This document shows, piece after piece, positions 45,030 through 55,017 of a stretch of 64,000 nt of DNA. The notes beneath the pieces are model-generated. The model did not search any database and was not told where the DNA came from. It worked only from the letters and a program-made list of their open reading frames with translations. The position numbers and the translations under genes were made by a program. The stretch is taken from NCBI GenBank assembly GCA_900102385.1, contig FNBQ01000001.1, forward strand, positions 175,062 through 239,061. The letters are read 5' to 3'. The first letter of the stretch is position 1, and every line of letters begins with the position of its first letter. Source of the DNA: Bacteroidales bacterium KHT7. GTDB taxonomy: Bacteria; Bacteroidota; Bacteroidia; Bacteroidales; Bacteroidaceae.

Positions 45030-46727
45030 ATGAAATTCATAAGAGTTGCAGCATTTTGTTCACTACTTCTTGCCTATGGCCATTGCTTTTCGCAAGAAAA
45101 AGCCGTTTTTTCAAACTTTTTCTACCATAATGATGACAAAACAACAGAGTACGACCCGAACGAGGAATATCTGAATCCGGTTATCAGAGGATTCTATCCA
45201 GACCCGAGCGTATGCAGAAAAGGCGAAGATTTCTATCTCGTAAACTCATCGTTTGCATATTATCCAGGAATTCCAATCTGGCACAGCACCGACCTCGTTA
45301 ACTGGAAACAGCTAGGATATGTACTGAACAGAAAGTCGCAACTCGACATTAAGGATGTGAGAATGTCGCGCGCCGTATATGCTCCGGATATTCAGTTTAA
45401 CGAGCAGAACAACACGTTCTACGTTATATACACAACCGTAGACATGGGCGGAAACTTCTATGTAAAGACCACGAACCCGAAGAGTAATCATTGGAGCGAC
45501 CCTATTCCGCTTCCTGAAGTAGGCGGCATAGACCCTTCGTTCTTCTTCGACATTGACGGAAAGGCGTACATTGTGAATAACGATGCTCCGTCCTACCCTG
45601 CCGAATACGACGGACACCGCGCCATCTGGATTCACGAGTTTGATGTAAAGACAGGCAAGATTGTGAAGGGAACGAGCAAAGTAATCATCGACAAGGGAAC
45701 GAATCCGGAGAAAAAGCCGATTTGGATAGAAGGTCCGCATCTTTACAGAGTAAACAACAAATACTACCTTATGGCGGCAGAAGGCGGAACAGCAGAGGCT
45801 CACTCGGAAGTAATCTTCTCGGCAGACAGCGTGATGGGACCTTACAAGCAATGTCCTATCAACCCGATACTAACCCAAAGGAATCTGCAAGCAGGAAGAA
45901 AGGATGCCGTTACTTGCACCGGTCATGCCGACCTTGTTCAGGACATAAACGGAAACTGGTTTTCTGTTTTCCTTGGATGCCGTCCGTATAAAGACGATTT
46001 CTACAATACTGGCAGAGAGACATTCTTGCTGCCTGTGACTTGGAACGACGAGCAGCCGATAATCCTGAAGGAGGGCGAAAGTGTTCCGATGAAACTGAAG
46101 AAAAGTATGCTGCGTCCAGAGAACCGCGACTTGACTGGCAACTGCGACGATTTCATGGCAAACAAGCTTTCAAACCAGTGGAATTTCATCAGAACTCCGC
46201 AAGACCCGACGAACAAATGGTATCAGGTTGGCGGAGGAAAACTGACAATAACGCCGCGCCCTGTTACGCTCGACAGTTATGGAAATCCGTCGTTCATTGG
46301 CGAGCGCGTAATCAGCAAAGAATACACAGCCACCGTACACCTCGACTATCTGCCTCTGAAAGAAGGCGAATTTGCAGGAATGGCTTGCTTCTACAACGAC
46401 GAGCACTTCTATACTCTAGGAAAGACAGTAAACAGCAAGGGCAAAATGGTTATCAGACTGAGCGGTCGAAACAAAGACAAGACTTTTTCGGAAGAGCAAC
46501 TGATTCCGAACAAGAAGAAACTGTCGGAACTTGTGCTGAAGGTAAAGCAAGTTGGCGACAAGATGCAGTTCAGTTATTTCTTTCAGGAAGCAAAGGCTGA
46601 AAACAAGATAGAAATGAAATTCAGCGAGCAGGATGCAACCGTTCTGAGCACTAAAGTTGCAGGCGGATTTACGGGTGCATACATAGGTATGTACGCATCG
46701 ACCACCGACAAAGACATGAACAAATGA
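45030..46727 (+). CDS. Exported GH43 beta-xylosidase/arabinofuranosidase with C-terminal beta-sandwich
   Basis: 565 residues with a signal peptide (cleavage near HCFSQ, residue 21). The propeller (about 48-345) has the base Asp58 (FYPDPS), Asp168 (GIDPS) and the acid Glu234 (WIEGPH). The C-terminal 190 residues form a concanavalin-like sandwich, as in two-domain GH43 beta-xylosidases, with FAGMACFYNDEHFYTLG. It should release xylose or arabinose from xylo-oligosaccharides in the periplasm. It is divergent from susC, consistent with a shared regulatory region, and its stop overlaps the start of the next gene (ATGA). Confidence 0.9.
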   Translation: MKFIRVAAFCSLLLAYGHCFSQEKAVFSNFFYHNDDKTTEYDPNEEYLNPVIRGFYPDPSVCRKGEDFYLVNSSFAYYPGIPIWHSTDLVNWKQLGYVLNRKSQLDIKDVRMSRAVYAPDIQFNEQNNTFYVIYTTVDMGGNFYVKTTNPKSNHWSDPIPLPEVGGIDPSFFFDIDGKAYIVNNDAPSYPAEYDGHRAIWIHEFDVKTGKIVKGTSKVIIDKGTNPEKKPIWIEGPHLYRVNNKYYLMAAEGGTAEAHSEVIFSADSVMGPYKQCPINPILTQRNLQAGRKDAVTCTGHADLVQDINGNWFSVFLGCRPYKDDFYNTGRETFLLPVTWNDEQPIILKEGESVPMKLKKSMLRPENRDLTGNCDDFMANKLSNQWNFIRTPQDPTNKWYQVGGGKLTITPRPVTLDSYGNPSFIGERVISKEYTATVHLDYLPLKEGEFAGMACFYNDEHFYTLGKTVNSKGKMVIRLSGRNKDKTFSEEQLIPNKKKLSELVLKVKQVGDKMQFSYFFQEAKAENKIEMKFSEQDATVLSTKVAGGFTGAYIGMYASTTDKDMNK

Positions 46728-47524
46728 AAAGAAAGTATTACTACTTTTTGACTGCGGCAATCATCATTGGCGGCTGCTTCCTTGCCAAAAGCCAATGGGA
46801 CAAGCAGAACACCGAATCGACAGAAAGAATAAGATTCGAGACGACAAAAGAAGAGGATAAGACCGTAAGGTTTATAAAAGACAATATTGCACGTACAACC
46901 GATTTCTGGTTGTACGTGCTTTCTGATAGTTTTCCTAAATATCGCGAGCCAAACCTTATTATATATAAAGGAGAAGTTGAATGTCGTAAATCTGCCAAAG
47001 GCGAAACACATACAGGAATATTCTACTCAGCAGCCGACAGTACAATTTATTTCGACATGGCATATCTTGAATTTCTGCACAAGCAAAGCGGCATAAGGCA
47101 AGATTTCATCACCACCTATCTTGTGGCACATTGCGTAAGCCATCACGTCCAAAACATTCTTGGAATAAGCAGTTACATAAAAGAGCTGGGCATGAAAATG
47201 GACGAGGAAAGAAAATCGCTTCTCGAAGAACGTTTTGAGTTGCAAGCCGACTGCATGGCAGAGATGTTCATGAATAGAGACAATCTATACGGCGACATCG
47301 ACGAAAGCATCAAGCTCGACAATATGCGAACCCTTCGCCATACATCACGCAAATGGGAAGAAATCAAGCCCGAAAAGTGCATTTTCGAAGACAGCCACAC
47401 CATAACACAGCCTGAGATGGTTTTGTTCTGGATGAAAAAGGCAGACGAAAATCCAACTCTTCAGAACACAAACACATTTCATTCGGTAAACATAGATATC
47501 AAATCTGTTTTTTGCCGAAACTGA
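46724..47524 (+). CDS. YpfJ-like neutral zinc metallopeptidase homologue with a broken HExxH motif
   Basis: 266 residues. One N-terminal membrane anchor or signal segment (about 5-20) is followed by a domain resembling the YpfJ family: GIFYSAADSTIYFD (about 98-111), the helix that normally reads AHEVGHHVQ, and the third-ligand motif ELQADC (172-177). Here the active helix reads AHCVSHHVQ (His136, Cys137, His140), so the catalytic glutamate is replaced by cysteine while the histidine ligands remain. A dead or repurposed enzyme is the likely reading. The ATG overlaps the stop of the GH43 gene, so it is co-translated with an enzyme of the xylan locus, for which no reason is apparent. Confidence 0.72.
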   Translation: MKRKYYYFLTAAIIIGGCFLAKSQWDKQNTESTERIRFETTKEEDKTVRFIKDNIARTTDFWLYVLSDSFPKYREPNLIIYKGEVECRKSAKGETHTGIFYSAADSTIYFDMAYLEFLHKQSGIRQDFITTYLVAHCVSHHVQNILGISSYIKELGMKMDEERKSLLEERFELQADCMAEMFMNRDNLYGDIDESIKLDNMRTLRHTSRKWEEIKPEKCIFEDSHTITQPEMVLFWMKKADENPTLQNTNTFHSVNIDIKSVFCRN

Positions 47525-47588
47525 AGCATATTACGGCACCAAACTGCAACAATTATAGACGACAACGCAATAAAAGCATATAAAAATA

Positions 47589-47618
47589 TTGCCATAAAAT
47601 TAAAAAAGACTATCTTTG
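47589..47618 (+). promoter_or_regulatory. Promoter of the small secreted protein gene
   Basis: TTG (47589-47591), 19 bases, TATCTTTG (47611-47618). The ATG at 47651 follows after 32 bases. Confidence 0.75.
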
Positions 47619-47650
47619 CAGTATTACATAATATAGAAAATCCACGCGCT

Positions 47651-48136
47651 ATGAACATGAAAGTCTTTATATTAGCATTACTTTTGATGGGCAGCCTCAA
47701 CGTGTTTGGACAGACAACACAGAAGAGAGTCGGAACCATCCACAAGCAAATAGAAGGAATTATCGGAGACCACTACAGATTTCCGCAATTCACGGTCGAA
47801 ACAGAAGCAAAGAAAAGCGTGTACTTCATCAACGACGACCTGCAATGGGAAAAGACCGACGGTCTGTTTCTCGTAGTAAACACTCAATGGTACAGCACAA
47901 CGCCTTTCTACAAGAACTTCACAGAATACACATGCAAGTTCCAGAAAGGCAACATTCAAATTACCATCGATATGTCTAAGGACAGATACATGTACATTCA
48001 CAATTTCTTCCATGCCGACAACGACAACGTAATTCACCGTTCGGAAAACATGGGCGGCGAATGGAAGCCAATCGGCAAGGATGACATCGGAAAGATGGTT
48101 AAGGAAATTAAAGACCTCTATACAAAGAGAAAATAA
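47651..48136 (+). CDS. Small exported protein of unknown function
   Basis: 161 residues with a signal peptide (cleavage near NVFGQ, residue 21; a second ATG two codons in is possible). The mature part is a mix of beta strands with many aromatic residues (FLVVNTQWYSTTPFY, YMYIHNFFHADND) and a basic C-terminus. I do not recognise the family. Its promoter and terminator define it as a single-gene unit lying between the xylan genes and the GH142-like gene. Confidence 0.6.
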   Translation: MNMKVFILALLLMGSLNVFGQTTQKRVGTIHKQIEGIIGDHYRFPQFTVETEAKKSVYFINDDLQWEKTDGLFLVVNTQWYSTTPFYKNFTEYTCKFQKGNIQITIDMSKDRYMYIHNFFHADNDNVIHRSENMGGEWKPIGKDDIGKMVKEIKDLYTKRK

Positions 48137-48141
48137 GAAAG

Positions 48142-48182
48142 AAAAATCTCCACAAAAGCAATTCGCATTTGTGGAGATTTTT
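48142..48182. terminator. Bidirectional terminator between convergent genes
   Basis: AAAAATCTCCACAAA / TTTGTGGAGATTTTT with an 11-base loop and T-runs on both strands. Confidence 0.88.
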
Positions 48183-48184
48183 CT

Positions 48185-51100
48185 TTATCTCTGTAGAGTA
48201 ACACCCATCAGACCGATTACGACATCGTTTGCAAGAGTCTCGACTTCGAGATAATCGAGTTCTTTTGACATGTCGAGAGGCATATCGAGCAAAACCGCCG
48301 CGCCGCCCTCTACGAGCAAGACCGTTGAGTTGATGTCTCGCGCCAGATGATTTGTTACATAGCCAGTCTTCAGGCAAAGGCGATAGAGTGTTGGGGCATT
48401 TCGGTCGAACGCTTTTCCGTCTTCGAAATAAGCCTGGTCGATTGAAGGCCAGTTTGTAGGATTTACCAGATACATTCTCTGCTTTGAGCCATCTTTGTAA
48501 ACAACGGTTACGACTCCGTTTTCGATGCGGCTCTGCATTGGATTGGTACTTCCTGCCATCATCAGATAGGCGTGTTCGGCAAAGCCTGAGAGCTGCACTC
48601 GTCCCTTATCAGGATAATTGTCGAAGAGCGTTGTGTACAGAATATTCTTTCCGCTTGATGGCGTGAGCCACTTCCAGCCTTTATCGGTTACGAACAATCC
48701 GTTTTTCGACATCGCGCGCAATCCGCTGTCGTCTACGTCGAATTTTCTGTCAGGATGTCGCCAGTCGCCCAAACCACTTATCGGAATCTGAAGCGTTGTG
48801 TATGGCGGACGCGGTTTAAGATACTTGTTCTTGAAAATATCTGTAACATTAGCGTTGAAGCAGCCAGACATATCAACAGGTTCGAGAGTTGCGACGTTCA
48901 TCTCGTCGAAAGCCTCGGGCTTGACCATTCGCGTTACCTTCTGTCGGACTTCGACATCAACCGGAATCCACCAGTTTTGATATCCTTGCTGAGCCTGAAT
49001 GAAGAACGTGTGATGACCTTCGGGAACATTCTGCTCAATCTCGCCCTTAAAGGAACTTCGAGTCAATCGTTCAGAACCGCCGAAAATCTGTTCCGGGTCG
49101 TAGCATCTGAGCCAATCGACATGCAGTTCCGAAGGATTCTTGAGAGTTGCAAATGAGCCAGGGCCTTGCAATCCGAGCGAAAGCATATTGGCAAAGAGTT
49201 CCTCGCCTTCCTGTCCTCTGAGTTCAACATTACATTTCTTTCCGGGTTTCAGAACAACCTTGAAGACCATGTAAGGCTTCTGAACGCTGTTTGGGTCAAC
49301 ATAGCAGTCTTTCTGAACCTTTCCGTTCACCTTTATCTCGACAGCCGAATACTTCAGCGGCAGACGCCACTCTACGGTATCGACAGCCATTATGTTGTGC
49401 ATTATTGAGTATCGTTCCACGCTTCCGTCGCGGCGATAGTCGAACGTGATATCGGGAGTCTTGAGGCTTGCAAACTGCCAGTCGGTTGGAATCTGCGGCT
49501 TCATATACAGACATCTTTTCAGCGCATCAGGCGCAATTCCATATAAGCCCTCGACTACCGTGCGAGCCGTTGTTGCCACAGCATCGCCATAATCGCGCGC
49601 AAACTCGCCGCGCGCCTGGTCGAGATAACTGATGTAACCAACGTTTCCCGGACATCTGCCAAGATACATAATATCTATGATTGCCGACTTGAAGAGTTTG
49701 AAGCCCTCGTTTGCTCTGCCCGACTGGAAATAAGCCAGCGCAGCATTCATGCTTTCGGCTGTCATCACGTTGTTTACGCTCCACGCGTAAGGCATCCAAT
49801 TTGTTGTCGACACATCGGCATAATCTCCGCGATTCACCTCGGCGTCCATCGGAGTGTTGCCAACCGATTGTACAGGAATGTGCGGAATTTCAGAATCGAT
49901 ATATCGTGTTGACTGATAAGACTGGAATGTTGTATTCAGTCCGCAGTCGATAGGCTGATATATGCTCCACAATCCTGCACTTTTGTGCAACATTCGGTGC
50001 CCCATCAAGTCTTCGTACTCTGCCCAATGTCCGCAATCTGAAACCCAGAGACGGTTGTGCATTGCACGCTTTATCAGTTCAGCCTCCTGACGGTATGCCG
50101 TACCATCCTTTCCGAGCATCTTTGCAAGTTCCGAAGCAAAAAGGAAAGCCTTGTAGTTGTTAGCCGACGAGTATGTAACTGCTCCTCCATTGTAATAAAT
50201 TCCGGGACTGGAATTCATCGTTGCGTACGAATCGTACAAGCCGTCGAAATCGGGGTCGAAATTGCTTTTTTCCCATTTCAGATGGCTTTCTATTACAGGC
50301 CACATTTTTTTCGCCATTTCCTTGTCGCCCGTCCATCTGATATGCGAGATGAGACCATCGATAAACGACTCGTTGTTGTTGTATATTCGCATGTCGTCTC
50401 TTCGGCGCGGAACGCTACAAATGTATCCGTTGCTATAAATTGGCAATCCCCACTCCATTCGGCTCGAACTCATGCCTCTTTCGGGGTCTTGCGTTGGATG
50501 GAAAAGTTTCTGTTTTACATCTACCACCTGACTCGATGCGTAGTTGCTGTAATGAATTCTTGAACGCTCGTGCCATCCAAGCATATCGCCAACATAAGCC
50601 GTTCTCATTCCTGGGTGCTGAATACACCAGTCCATCGGCGTGTGTCGCCAAACCGAGCCTGTCCACAAAGCCTCGCCTGCCGCCATCAGCACGCCGCCAA
50701 GATTGTTTATGAACACATCGGGAGTCTTTATCTCGAACTGCGAAACAAGTTTGTGCCGTTCCTCCTCGGCTTTTTCATAAGCCAAGACAGCCTCGTTGTC
50801 GCGCGGAACTACAATCTGATAGTTGCGAAGAAGAAGATATACTTTTCCGCTTTGCAGATATATTTGCTGATGCTGGATTGGAGGCGATTTCAAGTCGGGT
50901 TCGAAGACATCGGGCTTCTCTCCGCCCAAATCGCCGTTGTGCTGCAATTCCTTTCCTCGAATCTCGCGAACGTAGGCATACAGAAGGATATCCGATGGAA
51001 TGTTCTTGAACTCAATCTTCATTACAGCTTCTTCCGACTTGTAATTAGCAATTACATTTATGTCGATTGTTCCGCCGTTCCAGTTTCTGTCCTTCAGATG

Positions 51101-51445
51101 ATACGAACGCTTTCCTGGAGTGAAACGCGACTCGCAGTAGTCAACCGAGTCAAGATACACCACTCCGCCGCTATGCTTGCGCAGATAGAACTGAATGTTT
51201 CGCTGCACGTTTTTAGAATATATTGCAAAAACCGGGAAATCTGAAGTCTCAAGTCGCCATGAGTCGTGCGAGCCATACAAAGGACGCGTGTATCGGTTTT
51301 TACCGTTTATGCTTACAAAGCTTTCTCCGTCGGGAAGGTAGTTCAGTTTTCGCGGTACGCTTGAAAGCCCAACCATTTGTTGAGCATTTACCCCTGCACT
51401 TACAAGGAAAGAGCAGGCAAGAAGTATCACTTTCAAAATATTCAT
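48185..51445 (-). CDS. Large exported (alpha/alpha)6-type glycosidase, DUF4450/GH142-like
   Basis: 1086 residues from the ATG at 51445. The longer frame to 51475 would start upstream of the expected transcription start. The signal peptide ends near GVNAQ (residue 22). An N-terminal beta domain (about 25-240) is followed by an (alpha/alpha)6-like region (about 245-640) with conserved acidic and aromatic patches (WTGSVWRHTPMDWC, FDPDFDGLYDSYATMN, NRGDYADVSTTNWMPYAW). C-terminal beta modules follow. This matches what I recall of the DUF4450 proteins, some of which were assigned to GH142 (beta-L-arabinofuranosidase). The family assignment is from memory and moderately sure. It could remove an arabinose side chain in the xylan locus, but has its own promoter. 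Confidence 0.6.
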   Translation of the reverse strand: MNILKVILLACSFLVSAGVNAQQMVGLSSVPRKLNYLPDGESFVSINGKNRYTRPLYGSHDSWRLETSDFPVFAIYSKNVQRNIQFYLRKHSGGVVYLDSVDYCESRFTPGKRSYHLKDRNWNGGTIDINVIANYKSEEAVMKIEFKNIPSDILLYAYVREIRGKELQHNGDLGGEKPDVFEPDLKSPPIQHQQIYLQSGKVYLLLRNYQIVVPRDNEAVLAYEKAEEERHKLVSQFEIKTPDVFINNLGGVLMAAGEALWTGSVWRHTPMDWCIQHPGMRTAYVGDMLGWHERSRIHYSNYASSQVVDVKQKLFHPTQDPERGMSSSRMEWGLPIYSNGYICSVPRRRDDMRIYNNNESFIDGLISHIRWTGDKEMAKKMWPVIESHLKWEKSNFDPDFDGLYDSYATMNSSPGIYYNGGAVTYSSANNYKAFLFASELAKMLGKDGTAYRQEAELIKRAMHNRLWVSDCGHWAEYEDLMGHRMLHKSAGLWSIYQPIDCGLNTTFQSYQSTRYIDSEIPHIPVQSVGNTPMDAEVNRGDYADVSTTNWMPYAWSVNNVMTAESMNAALAYFQSGRANEGFKLFKSAIIDIMYLGRCPGNVGYISYLDQARGEFARDYGDAVATTARTVVEGLYGIAPDALKRCLYMKPQIPTDWQFASLKTPDITFDYRRDGSVERYSIMHNIMAVDTVEWRLPLKYSAVEIKVNGKVQKDCYVDPNSVQKPYMVFKVVLKPGKKCNVELRGQEGEELFANMLSLGLQGPGSFATLKNPSELHVDWLRCYDPEQIFGGSERLTRSSFKGEIEQNVPEGHHTFFIQAQQGYQNWWIPVDVEVRQKVTRMVKPEAFDEMNVATLEPVDMSGCFNANVTDIFKNKYLKPRPPYTTLQIPISGLGDWRHPDRKFDVDDSGLRAMSKNGLFVTDKGWKWLTPSSGKNILYTTLFDNYPDKGRVQLSGFAEHAYLMMAGSTNPMQSRIENGVVTVVYKDGSKQRMYLVNPTNWPSIDQAYFEDGKAFDRNAPTLYRLCLKTGYVTNHLARDINSTVLLVEGGAAVLLDMPLDMSKELDYLEVETLANDVVIGLMGVTLQR

Positions 51446-51472
51446 CGGAAAATAGCTATCACAAAGCGAGTG

Positions 51473-51480
51473 CAAAGATA
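51473..51480 (-). promoter_or_regulatory. -7 element of the GH142-like gene
   Basis: Minus-strand TATCTTTG (51480-51473), exact -7 match. The nearest TTTG is 25 bases upstream, too far. It lies 28 bases before the chosen ATG. Confidence 0.55.
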
Positions 51481-51565
51481 ACCATAAAAAATGGAAAAAC
51501 TACACCAAAAAATCAAATATCCCAACAATAAAGTCTAATAAAACAAAAATTACTACAAAACGCAA

Positions 51566-51594
51566 AAAGGCTACCTCTATGCGAAGTAGCCTTT
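51566..51594 (-). terminator. Terminator of the Oar-like TonB receptor gene
   Basis: AAAGGCTAC / GTAGCCTTT stem with an 11-base loop, followed on the minus strand by TTGCGTTTTG, about 25 bases after the stop. Confidence 0.7.
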
Positions 51595-51618
51595 GTATTA
51601 GCATATATGTATTCTTGA

Positions 51619-54600
51619 TTAGAATGTATACTTCAAACCAATCTGACCTCTCCAACGAGAGTAGTAGTCAGAATATGAATGCATGTTGTAGTCGCCGTCG
51701 TGCAAGAACTGGAACTGACCGTTCTTAGCATAAGTTACAGGGCTGTAGTATGAAGCACTACCTGCTGCTGAAGAATAGCGTCCCCACTCCTTGTTGAACA
51801 TGTTACCGATGTTAAGCACATCGAATGTAAGTTCGAACTTGTGAACATACTTGCCTGTGTTGAACTTGAAGCCCTGAGCAAAGTGGAAGTCGAAGTGATG
51901 CTCGAACGGATCGTTTGCAGCATAACGCTCGAAGTACTCGCCACGGTGCTTGCTCAAATAGTCGTCGCTTGCAAGCCACTGCTTCATGTTTGCTCTCTGC
52001 TGCTCCTCTGTGTAGCCGCTTCCTGCCTTGAAGCTCATCTGGTCAATCTGAGCATCTGTTGGGATGAACATCAAGTCGTTACCGTCAGCACCATCGCCGT
52101 TGAGGTCGCCATAGTAGTAAACAGAGTATGGAGCACCAGTTGAGCCTGTGTAGATAAGACCAACAGTTGTACTAAAGTGCTTTGCATATTCCTTTGTATA
52201 GAATGCAGAGATTACAATCTTGTGAGGAATGTTGTATGCGCTATAGCCAAGTTCAGGCTCGTTTGAATTTCCGTGAGTATAGTTGTAACGGAAGTTAGAC
52301 TGAGCAACAGAGTTTGTTCCGCTGTTTACAGACTTAGACTGAGTATAAGTATAAGATGCGCTCAAGTCAAGACCGAATGCAAAACTCTTTGCTGCCTTCA
52401 AAGACAAGCTATATGAATAACCCTGTGAGGTATTGCCAAGATGATAGATGTTTGTAATATTAGAAGCCTCTGCACCAGCAAGAGCCTTTGTAGTCTGACG
52501 AGCAAACATCGGACGATTGTCGAATGACAATGAAGGATAAGTCTCAGCCACTGTCTTGCCGTCCAAATCGTATGCAAGGTTGCGGTAAACAACATCGTTA
52601 AGAGTCTTTGAGTAGATTCCGTCGAATGTCCAGTCGATGCCGGCAGCACGGAAGTCGAAACCGAGGCTGAAACGTGCATTCTGTGAGAAACGGAAGTTCT
52701 TGTCGAATACATTGATAAGCTGTGAACCTGATGCCTTCAAAACCTCTGTGTTTGGCTTCTGTGCATTTGGATTCCAGATAAGAGTCATGCCATTAACACC
52801 AGCATTTGTGCTGTAACTGTTAAGCTGAATACCAGTATTTGAAATATTATTGCTCAACCATACAAATGGAATACGGCCGGTGAAGATACCAGCACCACCA
52901 CGAATAACATACTTGCTTGCATCGTCAAGTTTCCAACGGAAACCAACACGAGGGCTCCACATTGGTGCGCTGCTCATCTTCTGGTTTGTCTTGCAGTCCC
53001 AACGCTGTCTAACCTGATCAGTCTCGTACCACTTGCGGTCGTATGCGTTTGCAGCCTCGATGTCGCCTGCGTTATAAGCCTGAGCAGCCAAGTTGCTGTA
53101 GTTTGCTGCAATTTCGCCGTACTTATCGTACATTGACTTTGCATAGTTGTTAAATGTCGGGTTCTCTGTTGGAGTATCGAAACACAATGGAATGTCGGCA
53201 CGCAAGCCGTAAGTTAACTGGAAGTTGTCTGTTACATCCCACTTGTCCTGAACATAGAAACCAAGCTGACCTGCACCAAACTCAGCAGCCCAGCGAGGGT
53301 CGCCAGTTACAGCCTCGTTTGCACAAGTATAGTAGTACTGCTTCAACTTTGTGTAATCGCCGTTAGCAAATCCGTAGAAATCCTCAGGATTGTTGAAGTA
53401 GTAGCATCCGTAGTAATTCTGAATAAACAGGTTCTTGAAATTGTAGAACTCGTTGTGAGTACCGAAGGTGAATGTGTGATTTCCCTTGTAAAGTGTAAGG
53501 TTATCGGTAAATGTGTAAGTATCCTGATCGAGCGCGTTTGCTGCTGATGAATACTCTGTACCAGTTGCGAAAGTACCGTTTCCTACACCCGAAATCTGAA
53601 TCATTGGGGCTGCAGCAATTGGGTCGCGGTGGTCGCGAACACGAACGTATGATGCACGGAACTCATTTGCTACGCTCTGGCTAAAGCGGCTCTGCAACTC
53701 GGCAGTAAACGTATTTGTGTTTGAAACGAAATCGTACTGCTGGTCGGCAGCCTTGAATGTAGATGCGCTGCTACCGCCGTTAAGCTGCTTTGCATCGTTC
53801 AAACGCCAGCTAAGCATAAACTTGTGCTTCTCGTTGATGTTCCAGTCGAGTTTCAAGCCAGCCTTTGTTGACTTCTGATAGATATCAGGATTTGCAAGCG
53901 ATGGAGTGTAGTTGACACCCTGCTGCTTTGCGCTTGCTGTAATGAAACTCATTATCTCATCAACAACAGCCCATCCGTCTTTTCCGTTTGTTCCAGATGG
54001 AGTAAGTTTAGATGCGCTTGAACGGTATCCGTACTTATTAGGATAAGTCTTGTTAGCCTTCTCGAAGTTAGCGAAGAAGAACAATTTGTCCTTAATGATA
54101 GGACCGCCGATAGTAGCACCGAAATGATACTCTTGCTGTTCCTCGTACTTCTCGCTGTTCTTGCCGTTCATCATCTTGTACTTGCTGCCGATGAGGTTCT
54201 GATTATTCCAGTCGCCGTAGAGAGAGCCGTGGAATTCGTTTGTACCCGACTTGGTGATAGCGTTGATAGAACCTCCGGTGAAACCAGACTGACGAACATC
54301 GAACGGAGCAACATTAACCTGAATCTGGTCGATAGTCTCGAGTGAGATAGGCTGAGAACCTGCCTGACCACCGTTCTGACCGTTTGATGTAAGACCGAAC
54401 ACATCGTTATTCATTGCACCGTCAACCTGGAAACTGTTGTAGCGGTTGCTTGCACCAGCAAAAGTCATGGCACCGCTCTGGCTCACGTTAATCTGAGGAT
54501 TTAGACGTGTGATGTCGGCAATACTGTGGCTGATAGAAGGCATGTTCTGAATCTGCTTTGCGTTGATGCTCATTGCAGCACCAGTCTTGTTAGCATCGAG

Positions 54601-54969
54601 TCCAGAACGACCAACAACAACAATCTCGTTAAGTTCCTTAGAGTCTTCCTTCAGGTTGACCTTCAGAGTCAAAGCCTCTCCCAACTGCAAGTAGAGTTCG
54701 TTGTACACCTTGGTTTCGTAACCAACATACGAAATTTCAACCTTGTATGGACCACCGGCACGCATACCCTGAATGTCGAAACGACCGTTCAGGTTGGTTG
54801 TCGTACCGTAATGTGTTCCAGAAGGAACGTGTACAGCCTGAATGGTTGCGCCAATAACAGCCTCTCCTTCAGTTGTAACTTTTCCGGTAATGCCCGAAGT
54901 TGTAACCTGTGCCACCGCACTTACAACGCAAAAAAGCATTACGCCAAAAAACGACAGAAATCTTTTCAT
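51619..54969 (-). CDS. Oar-like TonB-dependent receptor
   Basis: 1116 residues. A signal peptide (about 1-20) is followed by a carboxypeptidase-regulatory-like domain (24-110), ELNEIVVVG, and a plug with the family-specific FQVDGAMNND and PFDVRQSGFTGGSINAITKSGTNEF segments. A large barrel ends in KYTF. Oar-type receptors are not paired with SusD. Some are linked to uptake or secretion of proteins or signals, and their substrates are mostly unknown. It lies just after the nuclease operon but is separated by a terminator and has an exact promoter, so a functional link is possible but not shown. Confidence 0.88.
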   Translation of the reverse strand: MKRFLSFFGVMLFCVVSAVAQVTTSGITGKVTTEGEAVIGATIQAVHVPSGTHYGTTTNLNGRFDIQGMRAGGPYKVEISYVGYETKVYNELYLQLGEALTLKVNLKEDSKELNEIVVVGRSGLDANKTGAAMSINAKQIQNMPSISHSIADITRLNPQINVSQSGAMTFAGASNRYNSFQVDGAMNNDVFGLTSNGQNGGQAGSQPISLETIDQIQVNVAPFDVRQSGFTGGSINAITKSGTNEFHGSLYGDWNNQNLIGSKYKMMNGKNSEKYEEQQEYHFGATIGGPIIKDKLFFFANFEKANKTYPNKYGYRSSASKLTPSGTNGKDGWAVVDEIMSFITASAKQQGVNYTPSLANPDIYQKSTKAGLKLDWNINEKHKFMLSWRLNDAKQLNGGSSASTFKAADQQYDFVSNTNTFTAELQSRFSQSVANEFRASYVRVRDHRDPIAAAPMIQISGVGNGTFATGTEYSSAANALDQDTYTFTDNLTLYKGNHTFTFGTHNEFYNFKNLFIQNYYGCYYFNNPEDFYGFANGDYTKLKQYYYTCANEAVTGDPRWAAEFGAGQLGFYVQDKWDVTDNFQLTYGLRADIPLCFDTPTENPTFNNYAKSMYDKYGEIAANYSNLAAQAYNAGDIEAANAYDRKWYETDQVRQRWDCKTNQKMSSAPMWSPRVGFRWKLDDASKYVIRGGAGIFTGRIPFVWLSNNISNTGIQLNSYSTNAGVNGMTLIWNPNAQKPNTEVLKASGSQLINVFDKNFRFSQNARFSLGFDFRAAGIDWTFDGIYSKTLNDVVYRNLAYDLDGKTVAETYPSLSFDNRPMFARQTTKALAGAEASNITNIYHLGNTSQGYSYSLSLKAAKSFAFGLDLSASYTYTQSKSVNSGTNSVAQSNFRYNYTHGNSNEPELGYSAYNIPHKIVISAFYTKEYAKHFSTTVGLIYTGSTGAPYSVYYYGDLNGDGADGNDLMFIPTDAQIDQMSFKAGSGYTEEQQRANMKQWLASDDYLSKHRGEYFERYAANDPFEHHFDFHFAQGFKFNTGKYVHKFELTFDVLNIGNMFNKEWGRYSSAAGSASYYSPVTYAKNGQFQFLHDGDYNMHSYSDYYSRWRGQIGLKYTF

Positions 54970-55017
54970 TTTTACCTTAATTTGTTTACGTTACTTTTAT
55001 AGTATCTTTATTCGCTA

